This document shows, one piece after another, positions 1 to 9,382 of a stretch of 64,000 nucleotides of DNA (positions within the stretch are counted from its first letter, which is position 1; each line of letters opens with the position of its first letter). Origin of the DNA: Clostridiales bacterium. GTDB lineage: Bacteria > Bacillota > Clostridia > Monoglobales > WRBX01. Where the stretch lies: NCBI GenBank assembly GCA_031261985.1, contig JAISIR010000010.1, forward strand, positions 90,049 through 154,048, in the 5' to 3' direction. A program made the translations under genes and the position numbers. The notes beneath the pieces were generated by a model. It was not told where the DNA came from, did no database searches, and saw only the letters and a list, made by a program, of their open reading frames with translations.

Positions 1-274
1 TTTCAGGCAAATAAATGTTTATAGGGTTTGTAAGAAGCCCAAGATTGCGATAAGCGGTCGAGCCATATTGATAGGCAAAAATGTCGCTATAATGGTCGCA
101 ATGCAAATGAGAAATAAAGATGTGTAAATTATTCATACATCTTGCAAAGTCCACTAAAGAATGCGTCCCGCAATCTAAAATAATTGTGTTGTCGCCCGAT
201 TGTACCATAAACCCCGGGCCGTGATGCCCGACGCTTGCTATCGGCGATTGCGTTCCTAAAACCGTTAGTTTCAT
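1..274 (-). CDS. MBL-fold metallohydrolase (partial, runs off window start)
   Basis: Reverse translation MKLTVLGTQSPIASVGHHGPGFMVQSGDNTIILDCG...HIFISHLHCDHYSDI; HxHxDH-type metal motif (HLHCDH). Confidence 0.85.
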   Translation of the reverse strand, partial: MKLTVLGTQSPIASVGHHGPGFMVQSGDNTIILDCGTHSLVDFARCMNNLHIFISHLHCDHYSDIFAYQYGSTAYRNLGLLTNPINIYLPE

Positions 275-286
275 AACTACACCTCG

Positions 287-1072
287 TTATTCAATTGTTT
301 CATCCTGCAATGGTTTTAACTTTATTGACCTTTTTGACGCCCAGCCAGAGGTTGTGGTACCTTGTTCTTCAGTTATTTCAATTTCGTAATAATATGGTGC
401 ATCACTTAGTATTGTAACTTCCTGATTTTTATTTATAATTTGTAATGTTTGAGATTTACTATTTGGCTCTTCTTTAAGAAAAAGCTTATCAACCCAAACT
501 TCGCCAATGCGATTAAATGCGCCACTAAATATATGCAAAAGAATGAATATTAATACGCATGCTATTACAGGTTTACTCTTTTTTAATTCTTCAATTTTAG
601 CTACAATTATTTGCTGCCAATTGGGCTTATTTTCAACAGCTTCGTTAATTATATCACAAATTTCTGGATCATTCTTATACTCTTCTATTTCTTCCTCTGT
701 TATGTCATAGTTTATTGAGCTTAATGCGTTTGCCATTCCCGAGAAGTCTAACGAACTAGCATTTATGCGAATATAGTTTTGCAAATCTACGATTGCAGGG
801 GTTAGGTTCTCCCAAATTCGTTGGGCTGCATTTACATTTGCGCTTGCCATTTGAGCAACTCTATTAATCGGATTATCCAACGCTGGAACGGAGTTGACAA
901 AGGGCGAGGTGAATATGGGTAGTTGTAGCGCCATAGTGTTAGTTATTTGTCCTAGTTGAGATGCAATTTGAGCTGCTGAATTACTTTTATTAATCATTAT
1001 TTTAAGCTGATTAAAATTCTCGAGCATCGGGTTTAACGAATTGGCTAGTTTATTATAATCGTTGATTTTCAT
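287..1072 (-). CDS. hypothetical membrane protein with C-terminal SH3-like segment
   Basis: 261 aa ORF, one hydrophobic helix (VIACVLIFILLHIFSGAF), C-terminal SH3-like pattern (VTILSDAPYYYEIEI...GWASKRSIKL). Confidence 0.6.
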   Translation of the reverse strand: MKINDYNKLANSLNPMLENFNQLKIMINKSNSAAQIASQLGQITNTMALQLPIFTSPFVNSVPALDNPINRVAQMASANVNAAQRIWENLTPAIVDLQNYIRINASSLDFSGMANALSSINYDITEEEIEEYKNDPEICDIINEAVENKPNWQQIIVAKIEELKKSKPVIACVLIFILLHIFSGAFNRIGEVWVDKLFLKEEPNSKSQTLQIINKNQEVTILSDAPYYYEIEITEEQGTTTSGWASKRSIKLKPLQDETIE

Positions 1073-1096
1073 TTTGCGTAATCCCCCTCTCTTTTA

Positions 1097-3109
1097 TTAC
1101 TTAATCTGCTCTTTTACCTTAAGCAACATATCGTAAACAGAATCCATAATCTTTGCAGCATGCGCGCGTTCAGCGTTTTCTAAAGGAGTAATTTTATTCT
1201 CGAAACCGTTGATTAACTTGGCAGATGTTAATGATGAAATTGGAGTTTTAGCCCAATCAGATATCTCATCGACATCATCAAAAGTCAGCTCGTTTGTGGT
1301 TTCTATAAGCTCGAACTTATTTAGTGTATTGTATAAAAGTGTAATCATTTCCTCACGAGTAAGCGCTTGTTCGGGCTTAAACAAGGTTGGAGCATCGCCA
1401 TTTGTTATGCCATATTTATGCGCCGCGGTTATGGCTTTAGCGTAATACATATCGGTTGGGACATCGTCGAAAGCATATTCCTCGTCGATTTCTTCGTCAT
1501 CGATTCCTAGCGCGCGTGCTAGCATTAAAACAAAATCGCCACGTATAATATTATTTTTCGGCTCGAATTCGTCAAACTTAGTACCCTTGATAATGCCTTT
1601 TTCTACCATAGAAAGCAGCGGTGCTTCTAGCCAAGCTTTATAATCCAAAGGAATATCTTTAAATTCGCCAATGCTTTCCATTGGCTCGGTTACAACAGGG
1701 TTACTTTCTGCTCCGTAGGTAATCAAATAATCTTTTTGCAGCGCGTTAACCCCACCATCGGCTATAATTGCAATAGAAACAAGGTGCTGACCAGGAGTCA
1801 TATTACTAGCGTTTAAGGTGTAATCGTAAGGCGGTAGCGTTGTAGCGTGCTGCTCGACACCGTCGATAGAGTATTTTACAGTAGGGTTCAATTGCGCCTT
1901 AACATAGGCAGCGGCAGAAAGCTTTAACTCGTTATCGAAGGACATATCCGACAACTCACGGTAGGCAATGTCAGAGTTCCCGTCGCTATTTAGTTTAAAT
2001 AATGGGTCGGTCGTCATCTCTTGTATAACGCTAACTGCCTCGGGTTGAGTGTGGATATCGTAGCGGAAGGCGTCGCCACCTACAGTCGTGTTAAATGCGA
2101 CGAACGCTTTAATCTCGGGGTACATTCTAACAACAGAAGCATAGTAATAACGATATTGCTGCTTAACCCATTCTTTATCCATATATGCGCCAGAGGCGGT
2201 GTCTTGGTATCCAACGCCGCTTTCGGTTAAAATCAGCGGCTTGTTCATTCCGCAGTTGCGCATAAATTGAACGATAGGTTTAAGGCGCGCCACAGGGTTG
2301 GCGTAACGTCCAGAAACAAAGGCGACGTTCATCCCTTCGACATCTTGCTGACCAGGGAAATATGCGCAGGAATAAGACGATACTCCCACCCAATCGACAT
2401 ACTCATCGCCAGGGTAGAACATGCCATAATCTAAATCTAGCGATGATAAATCGTTAGGGCTCCAGCAAACAGCGGCGTTAGATTTTGTATGGATATAGCT
2501 AGCCATCTTTCTAAATAAGTCTACAAAATCGGCTGGTTTTGGCGTGCTTGCGTAATCAGGGTTAGGGTCGTCGGGGTGTGCATAGTTGGGGCTAAGGTTC
2601 ATCTCTTTACCTATAACTATAATAACATTGCGTCCTGGGCTGGTAAAACCGTCAATGGTGTTTTGGATATAATTAGAATAGTCGTCGTAACGTATAAGCT
2701 TGCCTGCAGGCATATTAAAGTTTACAAGTACATATTTAGATTCAGCAGGGCAATCCATAACTGATTGATTATACGCTTGAGGGTCGCGTGAGCAAACTGC
2801 GTTGGTTTGAGACATGTCAAACTCTTCGTAAAAAGCTGTGAGAGTTTGAGGGAGTTTAGGCAGATAGTTATAAATTGGGGTGCCTAGCATAATGCCACTA
2901 TTTGGCTCAAACCTTGCGCCACCAAACATTTCGCCATTATCAGCCGATGTTTCGTAAACTACTTTAAGCTCGGTTTTTTCGATAACTTCGTCGCGCATGT
3001 AGTTATAATTAGCATCGCAATAATCTTGAAAAGGAGTGTTTGCGCTTGCAATTATTGGTGATAGAAAGATTCCTGTAATTAGTACCATTGAAACAAGTTT
3101 TTTAAGCAT
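1097..3109 (-). CDS. secreted GH26-like glycoside hydrolase with C-terminal SLH domains
   Basis: Signal peptide MLKKLVSMVLITGIFLSPIIASA; SD AAAGGAG before the internal ATG at 3109 (ORF table start 3142); catalytic-like blocks (IVIGKEMN, LILTESGVGY); SLH repeats at the C-terminus (FKDIPLDYKAWLEAPLLSMVEKGIIKG..., FDDVPTDMYYAKAITAAHKYGITNG...). Confidence 0.7.
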   Translation of the reverse strand: MLKKLVSMVLITGIFLSPIIASANTPFQDYCDANYNYMRDEVIEKTELKVVYETSADNGEMFGGARFEPNSGIMLGTPIYNYLPKLPQTLTAFYEEFDMSQTNAVCSRDPQAYNQSVMDCPAESKYVLVNFNMPAGKLIRYDDYSNYIQNTIDGFTSPGRNVIIVIGKEMNLSPNYAHPDDPNPDYASTPKPADFVDLFRKMASYIHTKSNAAVCWSPNDLSSLDLDYGMFYPGDEYVDWVGVSSYSCAYFPGQQDVEGMNVAFVSGRYANPVARLKPIVQFMRNCGMNKPLILTESGVGYQDTASGAYMDKEWVKQQYRYYYASVVRMYPEIKAFVAFNTTVGGDAFRYDIHTQPEAVSVIQEMTTDPLFKLNSDGNSDIAYRELSDMSFDNELKLSAAAYVKAQLNPTVKYSIDGVEQHATTLPPYDYTLNASNMTPGQHLVSIAIIADGGVNALQKDYLITYGAESNPVVTEPMESIGEFKDIPLDYKAWLEAPLLSMVEKGIIKGTKFDEFEPKNNIIRGDFVLMLARALGIDDEEIDEEYAFDDVPTDMYYAKAITAAHKYGITNGDAPTLFKPEQALTREEMITLLYNTLNKFELIETTNELTFDDVDEISDWAKTPISSLTSAKLINGFENKITPLENAERAHAAKIMDSVYDMLLKVKEQIK

Positions 3110-3205
3110 AGTAGACTCCTTTACTATTTGCAGATTTGACATAATTTAACATTGCAATGTAATTTTAGCACAATATTATGCTTTTGTCAATAGATTATAG
3201 GTAAA

Positions 3206-3874
3206 TCAAGCATTTAACCCGACGACATCTATAACAGGCATAGAGTAACAAATGCCCATTCCTTGTGTTGACAAGCCTGCTTCTTTCGATATCGCTTGCA
3301 TAATGTTATCTTTATTCTCGATATTGGTTAGAACATAAAGCTTGTCTTTTTCGTCGTGTATTGGCACACCTAAAAATTCCGCCTCTAAATTCTCTTTACT
3401 TCCTAACGCTTTAACGATAGTCCCGCCTTTTGCGCCAGCTTCTTTAGCCGCTTGCATTGCCATTTCGGCATACCCGCGATTCAAAATTGCAACAATTAAT
3501 TCATACTCCATATTATTCTCACTCCCATTTGTAATATTTTCTTTGTTTTCTTTAGGTGTTCCTTTTAGCATTTCACTGGCTTTTTTACCTACTACAGAAG
3601 ATATCGGGATAGAAAACGCTATACCATTGCCAGCTTTTTTTATTTTATAATCGTTTTTTAATACCTCTAAAATCTCTTGGATAATGCTATCTTCAGCGGC
3701 AAAATGTATTAGCGATTTTTCACTTTCCCCTAAACCTAAAAGGGCGAGTCTGCGTGAGCTTGCAACGCCTTTGCAAAAGGTTGAATTGGCAAGAATAACG
3801 CCTGATTTTTGCCCTAGTTTTATAATCTCTCCGCTAAGCTTTCGCTCTATTATAATGTTCAAAAGTTTTATCAT
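3206..3874 (-). CDS. P-II-like regulator with two tandem PII-like domains
   Basis: Two similar halves (MIKLLNIIIERKLSGEIIKLGQKSG... / MEYELIVAILNRGYAEMAMQAAKEAGAKGGTIVKALG...); ATG 3874 preceded by GGAGGG and overlapping the upstream TGA (ATGA). Confidence 0.75.
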   Translation of the reverse strand: MIKLLNIIIERKLSGEIIKLGQKSGVILANSTFCKGVASSRRLALLGLGESEKSLIHFAAEDSIIQEILEVLKNDYKIKKAGNGIAFSIPISSVVGKKASEMLKGTPKENKENITNGSENNMEYELIVAILNRGYAEMAMQAAKEAGAKGGTIVKALGSKENLEAEFLGVPIHDEKDKLYVLTNIENKDNIMQAISKEAGLSTQGMGICYSMPVIDVVGLNA

Positions 3875-5376
3875 GTATCTACCCTCCAATTGTAATCAAT
3901 AATCTCATTATCGTCTTTGTAATCGAATGTTCTGGCAGCATCTTTCTTGGCAAACAAGCCCAATATTTGAATGGCAACAAGCGGAGCTAAAGCAACTAAA
4001 GCTACCAATCCAAAGGCATCGGTTAGCACGTTTCCGCCTAAAGCATTGGTTGCACCTAGGGCAAAAGCAAGTAGGAAGGTCGAGGTCATAGGCCCAGAGG
4101 CGACACCGCCGCTATCGAAGGCTATGGCGGTGTAAATTGGTGGTACAAAAAAGCTTGTTATAAGGGCGATGCAATATCCAGGTAGGATTATCCACCATAA
4201 GCTTAACCCCGTGTACACCCTTACCATTGCAAGGCAGACAGAAATTGCAACGCCTATACACAACGAGATTAACAGCACGCGTGCGCTTATTGCGCCATTT
4301 GTTACCTCTTGAACCTCTTGCTTTAAAACGTGAATTGCTGGCTCTGCCAACACTATAACCAGCCCCATTATAAAGCCAAGGGGGATTATTATCCAGCCAA
4401 GGCGTGAGGCAACCAGCGATGCGCCGATTATTTGCCCGATAGGGACGAAGCCTATGTTTGCACCGATTAAGAATAGTACTAATCCTAAAAAAGTGAATAG
4501 CAGCCCCAAACTAATAGAGAGTAATTTTTGCATAGATAGTTTTAATGCGAAAATTTGGAAAATTATAAATAATATCAATATGGGTGAAAGTGCCAGCGCG
4601 ACTTCTTTTGCATAATCGGCAAAAGCATGCAGATAAAGCCCTATTGCTTGGCTGAAGCTAGAGATATTGTGTATTGCAACGGTGGAATAGCTGCCCTTGC
4701 CTTTAAAAAGCAGACTTAGAATTAAGACTGAAAGGATGGGTCCGATAGAGCATAAGGCAACCAAGCCAAAACTTTCCTCGCCTTTATCTTTTGTACCACG
4801 AACGCTGGCGATACCTGCACCAATAGCAAGTATAAAGGGGACGCTTACAGGACCAGTTGTAACCCCACCGCTATCGAAGGCGGTTGCTAAAAAGTTTGGC
4901 GGGACAAAGGCGGCGATGCAGAATAGTATAGCGTAAAAGCCTAGCAAAAGCCAGCGGAGGCTTAGCTTAAATAACGTTCTTAAAAACGAGATTACTAAAA
5001 ACGCGCCGACGCCTGCCGAAATTGTGTATATTAAAGTTTTATCTGGGATATTTGGCACAAGTTTTGAAAGGACGATTAAATCTGGCTCGGCGACGGTTAT
5101 TAAAATGCCTATTATAGCACCAGAGCCTAGTATAAGCCACAATTTTTTAGCGCGCGAAAGGTATGAGCCAATAGCCTCGCCCATTGGCATTGTCGAGATA
5201 TCTGCGCCATACGTAAACAGAAACATTCCGATGATTAAGGCGGCGATTCCTATTGCAAAGCTTATAAGCAAGCCGCTACTAACTGGTACAAAAAATATTA
5301 AAATAATAAGTATAATACTCGATAATGGTAAAACAGAGAGTAATGCTTCGTTTAGTTTATCTTTGATTTTAGGCAC
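3871..5376 (-). CDS. DUF1538 family membrane protein, internally duplicated
   Basis: Two repeats each with AFDSGGVTTGP / AFDSGGVASGP and FTYGADISTMPMGEAIG / FLIGANIGFVPIGQIIG; many TM segments. Confidence 0.8.
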   Translation of the reverse strand: MPKIKDKLNEALLSVLPLSSIILIILIFFVPVSSGLLISFAIGIAALIIGMFLFTYGADISTMPMGEAIGSYLSRAKKLWLILGSGAIIGILITVAEPDLIVLSKLVPNIPDKTLIYTISAGVGAFLVISFLRTLFKLSLRWLLLGFYAILFCIAAFVPPNFLATAFDSGGVTTGPVSVPFILAIGAGIASVRGTKDKGEESFGLVALCSIGPILSVLILSLLFKGKGSYSTVAIHNISSFSQAIGLYLHAFADYAKEVALALSPILILFIIFQIFALKLSMQKLLSISLGLLFTFLGLVLFLIGANIGFVPIGQIIGASLVASRLGWIIIPLGFIMGLVIVLAEPAIHVLKQEVQEVTNGAISARVLLISLCIGVAISVCLAMVRVYTGLSLWWIILPGYCIALITSFFVPPIYTAIAFDSGGVASGPMTSTFLLAFALGATNALGGNVLTDAFGLVALVALAPLVAIQILGLFAKKDAARTFDYKDDNEIIDYNWRVDT

Positions 5377-5405
5377 TCCTTTGTTTGAGTTATGTTTACT
5401 ATATT

Positions 5406-5444
5406 AAAAAAGGCACAATTTTGTTTAATAGTTGTGCCTTTTTT
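5406..5444. terminator. bidirectional rho-independent terminator
   Basis: AAAAAAGGCACAA - TTTTGTTTAATAG - TTGTGCCTTTTTT. Confidence 0.85.
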
Positions 5445-5451
5445 ATATATA

Positions 5452-5529
5452 AACACGCTACGCGCGAATAAATCGCGCTTCGCTTCTAAAGTTATTTTGT
5501 GCAAATTGCCGACAAGCTGGCAATTTGTT
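5452..5529. repeat. intergenic GACAAGCT two-hairpin element, copy 1
   Basis: GCGCGA-ATAAA-TCGCGC stem, CGCTTCTAAAGTT, then CAAATTGCC-GACAAGCT-GGCAATTTG. Confidence 0.85.
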
Positions 5530-5558
5530 TGTTTATATTATAAATATTTATAGAATCC

Positions 5559-6626
5559 TTAACCGTTTAAAGGCTTTCCGCAACCAGCGCAGAACTTAGC
5601 ACCTGCATTATTTTTTGCACCACATGCGCTACAGAACGTGGCAGGAGCTTGGCTATCGTCTTGGTTAACAGCTGCGGTTTGAGCAGGAGCAGTTGTTGCT
5701 TCCATGTTTGGATTCTCTTCCTTAGCTTTTTTGAATAAATCGCGGAACTTACCAGATAATTTGCAAAGCTTATCGTATAAATCGAAGGTAATGGTTGTGC
5801 TTGGCGCTACTTCCATATAAGGCACCATCATTTTTATCATCATGTAGCTATCGATAAATGCAACTTTAATTGCCCAAGCGATGATGAAAGCGAATATGAA
5901 CATTACAAACCCGCTGATGTGAAGCAAACGTCCTAAAATGCCTAGTGGTAAGAACGAAACTACTATTATAATTGCCATTAAAGCTATAACGGTTGCAGTT
6001 GTTTTTGCCGCACTTTTAAGCAGAACTTTCCAGTTTTGAGCGTAAATAACTACGCCGTCGGTTGCGCTTTTAAAGGCACCTTGTTTATCTTTATTATAAA
6101 AAACCCAGCCCAAGCAACACTCGTCTATGTACCCAAGCGCAATGCCAACGAACATTTTAGCAATGCTTGTAATTGTGTTCATACCAGGGATAAAATCTAG
6201 CGTATTGCCTAAACGCTCTAGCGAACCTTGAAGCTGCTTAACGGCACCGGCTACAAGTTTATCTAACACAAAGAACACGTTAGAGGTACCAAACTTCTCT
6301 TTAACTAGGTTCTTACCATACTCAACTTGATTTGCAGGGAGCTTGCCTGATGTAACCGTTTCGGTTATAACAGCAACGTGACCTGCTTTAACTAAATACC
6401 CTGTGTAGTGCATTATTGCAAAGCGTATAAACCCGGTTGCCGCAAGCCAAATTAATAGCATAATGGCACCCACGCCTTCGCTATTAAACAGCCAGGCAAT
6501 AAGCATTAGTACACCAAAAACTATTGCAGAAAGAATTGCTGTTGCAAGCGCAAGCGCAAGTTTTGCCCATACAAATGGCATAGTTTTAGAATAAATCTGT
6601 TTTGGCGTCATAAATGAATCCTCCAA
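5559..6626 (-). CDS. zinc-ribbon domain membrane protein
   Basis: Several TM segments and C-terminal FCSACGAKNNAGAKFCAGCGKPLNG. Confidence 0.7.
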   Translation of the reverse strand: MEDSFMTPKQIYSKTMPFVWAKLALALATAILSAIVFGVLMLIAWLFNSEGVGAIMLLIWLAATGFIRFAIMHYTGYLVKAGHVAVITETVTSGKLPANQVEYGKNLVKEKFGTSNVFFVLDKLVAGAVKQLQGSLERLGNTLDFIPGMNTITSIAKMFVGIALGYIDECCLGWVFYNKDKQGAFKSATDGVVIYAQNWKVLLKSAAKTTATVIALMAIIIVVSFLPLGILGRLLHISGFVMFIFAFIIAWAIKVAFIDSYMMIKMMVPYMEVAPSTTITFDLYDKLCKLSGKFRDLFKKAKEENPNMEATTAPAQTAAVNQDDSQAPATFCSACGAKNNAGAKFCAGCGKPLNG

Positions 6627-6635
6627 TTTTTTTAG

Positions 6636-7037
6636 TTATGATTTAGTTCCACATTTACTACAAAATGCAACGCCTGCAGGAAGAGGGCTGCCGCAGCCTG
6701 TGCAAAATTTAGTGGCTGGTTGCTCGTCTTGGGTTACAGGGTCGGCGGTGGTTTCTGCCACTACTTGCTCGGTTTTTTTACTCTCGATTTCTGCACGAGT
6801 TTCTGCAATAATGGTGTTTCGGCTATCAATCTCGGTGCATAAAGGTAAAACATCTTCGCCTAAAGTTTCGCCATCTTTATACTTTTTGTAATAAACTTCA
6901 CCGATTTGCTTGTAAGCCTCGCCGATTGCTTTTTCTTCCGATGTAATTTTTGAGCTTAATTTGGTAAGTTCAATTGCGTCGCCTGCTTTATCTCCTAAAT
7001 TTTTAGCAAGCTCGCCTAAAGTATCTAAAAATGCCAT
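6636..7037 (-). CDS. zinc-ribbon domain protein
   Basis: C-terminal FCTGCGSPLPAGVAFCSKCGTKS. Confidence 0.7.
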   Translation of the reverse strand: MAFLDTLGELAKNLGDKAGDAIELTKLSSKITSEEKAIGEAYKQIGEVYYKKYKDGETLGEDVLPLCTEIDSRNTIIAETRAEIESKKTEQVVAETTADPVTQDEQPATKFCTGCGSPLPAGVAFCSKCGTKS

Positions 7038-7129
7038 TTAAAACCCGCCTTTTTTATAAATTTTTGTTACTATTTTATGAGTTTATATTAACATAATAGA
7101 ACATAATTGTCAAGTGTTTTTTGATTTAA

Positions 7130-7209
7130 AAACAACGCTTCAGCGGAATAAATCCGCTTTCGCTTCTAAAGTTGTTCGGATATTTTTGGCGACAAGCTGC
7201 CAAAAATCT
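7130..7209. repeat. intergenic GACAAGCT two-hairpin element, copy 2
   Basis: AGCGGA-ATAAA-TCCGCT, CGCTTCTAAAGTTGTT, TTTTTGGC-GACAAGCT-GCCAAAAA. Confidence 0.85.
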
Positions 7210-7221
7210 TTTATATTCGAC

Positions 7222-7260
7222 AAAAAATAACTCCTCTATATTTTCATAGAAGAGTTTTAT
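7222..7260 (-). terminator. hairpin terminator downstream of the 7279-8517 gene
   Basis: AAAAAATAACTCCTCTAT...ATAGAAGAGTT stem; A-tract on + gives a U-tract on the - transcript. Confidence 0.6.
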
Positions 7261-7278
7261 TATTTCACTTTTTTACTA

Positions 7279-8517
7279 CTATCTTTTAAAACCGTCTTGC
7301 GCAGGTGGTGCATAGTTTACGGTTGAGGGATTCCTGAATATATCTTTTAATCTGTAAGTAACCTTTTGTTTCTTAGTTTCTTGTGGCTTAGGCTCGTTTT
7401 TAATTGCGTTCTCTTTTTCTTTATTTTCCCTAGCTTCTTTATAACGTTCAAGTAGCAAATTATAATCTAGTTTTTTACCAGATGGAAGCCCAAAGTTATT
7501 TATAAAAATCATTAAAATGCCTAAATCATCAACTTCGTTACCCCATTTTTGCATTGCTTCATTGCGCTTATCAAGGTTTTTACTACTTAATTTTTTTATT
7601 ATTTTTTTATTCAAAACCTTTTTTAATCTTTTAATTAAATCTTTTGGCAAAGGCTTTTTTGTATCAAAAATAGAATCAATTAATGTATTAAATTTAATTA
7701 ATAAATCTGGATCGGTTTTTTCTCCCACTTTGTACATTCTAAATATTGTTTCTGCAATGGGCATTATCCTCTCCGACGAATATAATCCGATGCTATTTAG
7801 TTTTTCGCGCTCTAGTTTAATTACATCGGTTAAAAATTTAAATTGGTTCCCGTTTTTTATTGCCCTGTAAAAAACTTCGTTGCAAGGATATAACGATTTA
7901 ATTTTAGAAGTATAATTTTCTGCAAATTGATAATCCAAAGATTCTCTACCTTTATTCTTTTGAGAATATTCATGTTCTAATATATTGGCTATACCTTCTT
8001 GAAAAACCAGTGGTATTAGCACGCTATCTGCAATTGTTAATAAGTGTATGCCTTCATGAAAGGCAATTGATTCTAAGCTATAAGTGTCGTTTTCAGAAAC
8101 ACCAAGAATCATCCATTTATTTTTATCAGAATCTTCTGGAGGAACAAATTCTTTAGCAGCTCCTGCCTTAAAATCGTTTACAAAAGCATATTTAAATGCC
8201 TGAAGCGCTTCGCTTAACGACCTTTTAAAATCTTTAGTAGAAAGAATTGTGCCTGCTGTGTAGCCATTCGGGTTTTCTTCTACTTTAAAGAAAGTGACCG
8301 GAGTGTTACGAATTAAACTTGCATAGTCAAAGTCTACATTTGCCCTGCCAAAAGGCGTGTCATCTATTGCATCGATTAAAAACTCTTGCCACTCTTTACT
8401 GTACGAAAAATCTAAATCAGAATTTTCTGATTCTAAATACTTATCAACTATCTCTTTTTTGGTATACTTAACCTCGTCATACTTTGGTATTGGTAAAGTT
8501 TTGTTATTAGTTTCCAT
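7279..8517 (-). CDS. hypothetical protein with gluzincin-like HExxH...E motif
   Basis: FHEGIHLLTIADSVLIPLVFQEGIANILEHEY; SD GGGGGAG before ATG 8517 (ORF table start 8535). Confidence 0.6.
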   Translation of the reverse strand: METNNKTLPIPKYDEVKYTKKEIVDKYLESENSDLDFSYSKEWQEFLIDAIDDTPFGRANVDFDYASLIRNTPVTFFKVEENPNGYTAGTILSTKDFKRSLSEALQAFKYAFVNDFKAGAAKEFVPPEDSDKNKWMILGVSENDTYSLESIAFHEGIHLLTIADSVLIPLVFQEGIANILEHEYSQKNKGRESLDYQFAENYTSKIKSLYPCNEVFYRAIKNGNQFKFLTDVIKLEREKLNSIGLYSSERIMPIAETIFRMYKVGEKTDPDLLIKFNTLIDSIFDTKKPLPKDLIKRLKKVLNKKIIKKLSSKNLDKRNEAMQKWGNEVDDLGILMIFINNFGLPSGKKLDYNLLLERYKEARENKEKENAIKNEPKPQETKKQKVTYRLKDIFRNPSTVNYAPPAQDGFKR

Positions 8518-8543
8518 TTGGTAAATCTCCCCCATTTTATTTT

Positions 8544-9290
8544 TTACAGCGTAGGTTTTATTTGTGTAGCAGGCGATTTGTCACCATTTTTGAGTGCATC
8601 TACAATCGCTTTAACCGAGGTTTGGGCAGGCGCGACAGGTGCATCATCTATCGCGGGTAGCATAACCTCTTGCGCTTGCGGAATTTTCGCGTGAAGCGTG
8701 TCTAAATCGGCTAGTCCTTTATGGTTCCCCATATCCATGAGTTCTGCGCCATAGGCATTTAGCACGTCCATTACCTTTAAAATTTGTGTAAAATCGTACT
8801 TACCGTTAGAGTTTGTGTGAATCATGCGCAAATAAGGCTGAGCATTGCTATCGAGATTTTGAAGGACCGACAAATTAGCATCTAAAACAACGTTCTCTTG
8901 ATAAGGGAAAATTAGCGTTGCATTGCCATACTCGCCCACTTTTTCTAGCACCGCCATGCCTTTAATCTCGAAGCCCCAATAGCTAACAGGTGTCTCTTGA
9001 ATCTCGCCATTTGGCTTTTGCTTAGCCATTTTAAGGTTACACACACTACCATTGTATGCTTCTAGCTTGTCTTGCATTTTCTTAGCTGTCGCCTTAATCT
9101 CATCGGATAAATCTTCCAACTCGTCCGCACCATAGCTTTTAGCCATTTGCTTTTTGATGGCATCGGTTAAAAAACGTTCCGACATATCTTTCGACATTCT
9201 AAAAATAACGTTAAGCTCTACTTTTTTGTCGAAGTCTTCAACCCAACTGATGTGCGGTTTACCTGCTCCTACTTTTTTTAATAATCCCAT
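8544..9290 (-). CDS. hypothetical protein
   Basis: Strong SD (GGAGGATACAAAA) before ATG 9290 (MGLLKKVGAGKPHISW...), so the ORF-table start at 9338 is too long; no family recognised. Confidence 0.6.
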   Translation of the reverse strand: MGLLKKVGAGKPHISWVEDFDKKVELNVIFRMSKDMSERFLTDAIKKQMAKSYGADELEDLSDEIKATAKKMQDKLEAYNGSVCNLKMAKQKPNGEIQETPVSYWGFEIKGMAVLEKVGEYGNATLIFPYQENVVLDANLSVLQNLDSNAQPYLRMIHTNSNGKYDFTQILKVMDVLNAYGAELMDMGNHKGLADLDTLHAKIPQAQEVMLPAIDDAPVAPAQTSVKAIVDALKNGDKSPATQIKPTL

Positions 9291-9305
9291 TTTTGTATCC
9301 TCCAA

Positions 9306-9379
9306 TTTTAGTAACCACTTAGATATTTTTGCGGACAAGCTCGCAAAAATTTGTTTATACGTTTTTAGTAACCACTTAG
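9306..9379. repeat. 17-bp direct repeats (TTTTAGTAACCACTTAG) flanking a single GACAAGCT hairpin (partial copy 5)
   Basis: TTTTAGTAACCACTTAG at 9306-9322 and 9363-9379; ATTTTTGCG-GACAAGCT-CGCAAAAAT at 9325-9350. Confidence 0.8.
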
Positions 9380-9382
9380 TAA

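Noticed and set aside
9291-9338. N-terminal extension of the 8544 protein
   Set aside because: Encoded by the direct-repeat/hairpin region; ATG 9290 has a strong GGAGG SD.
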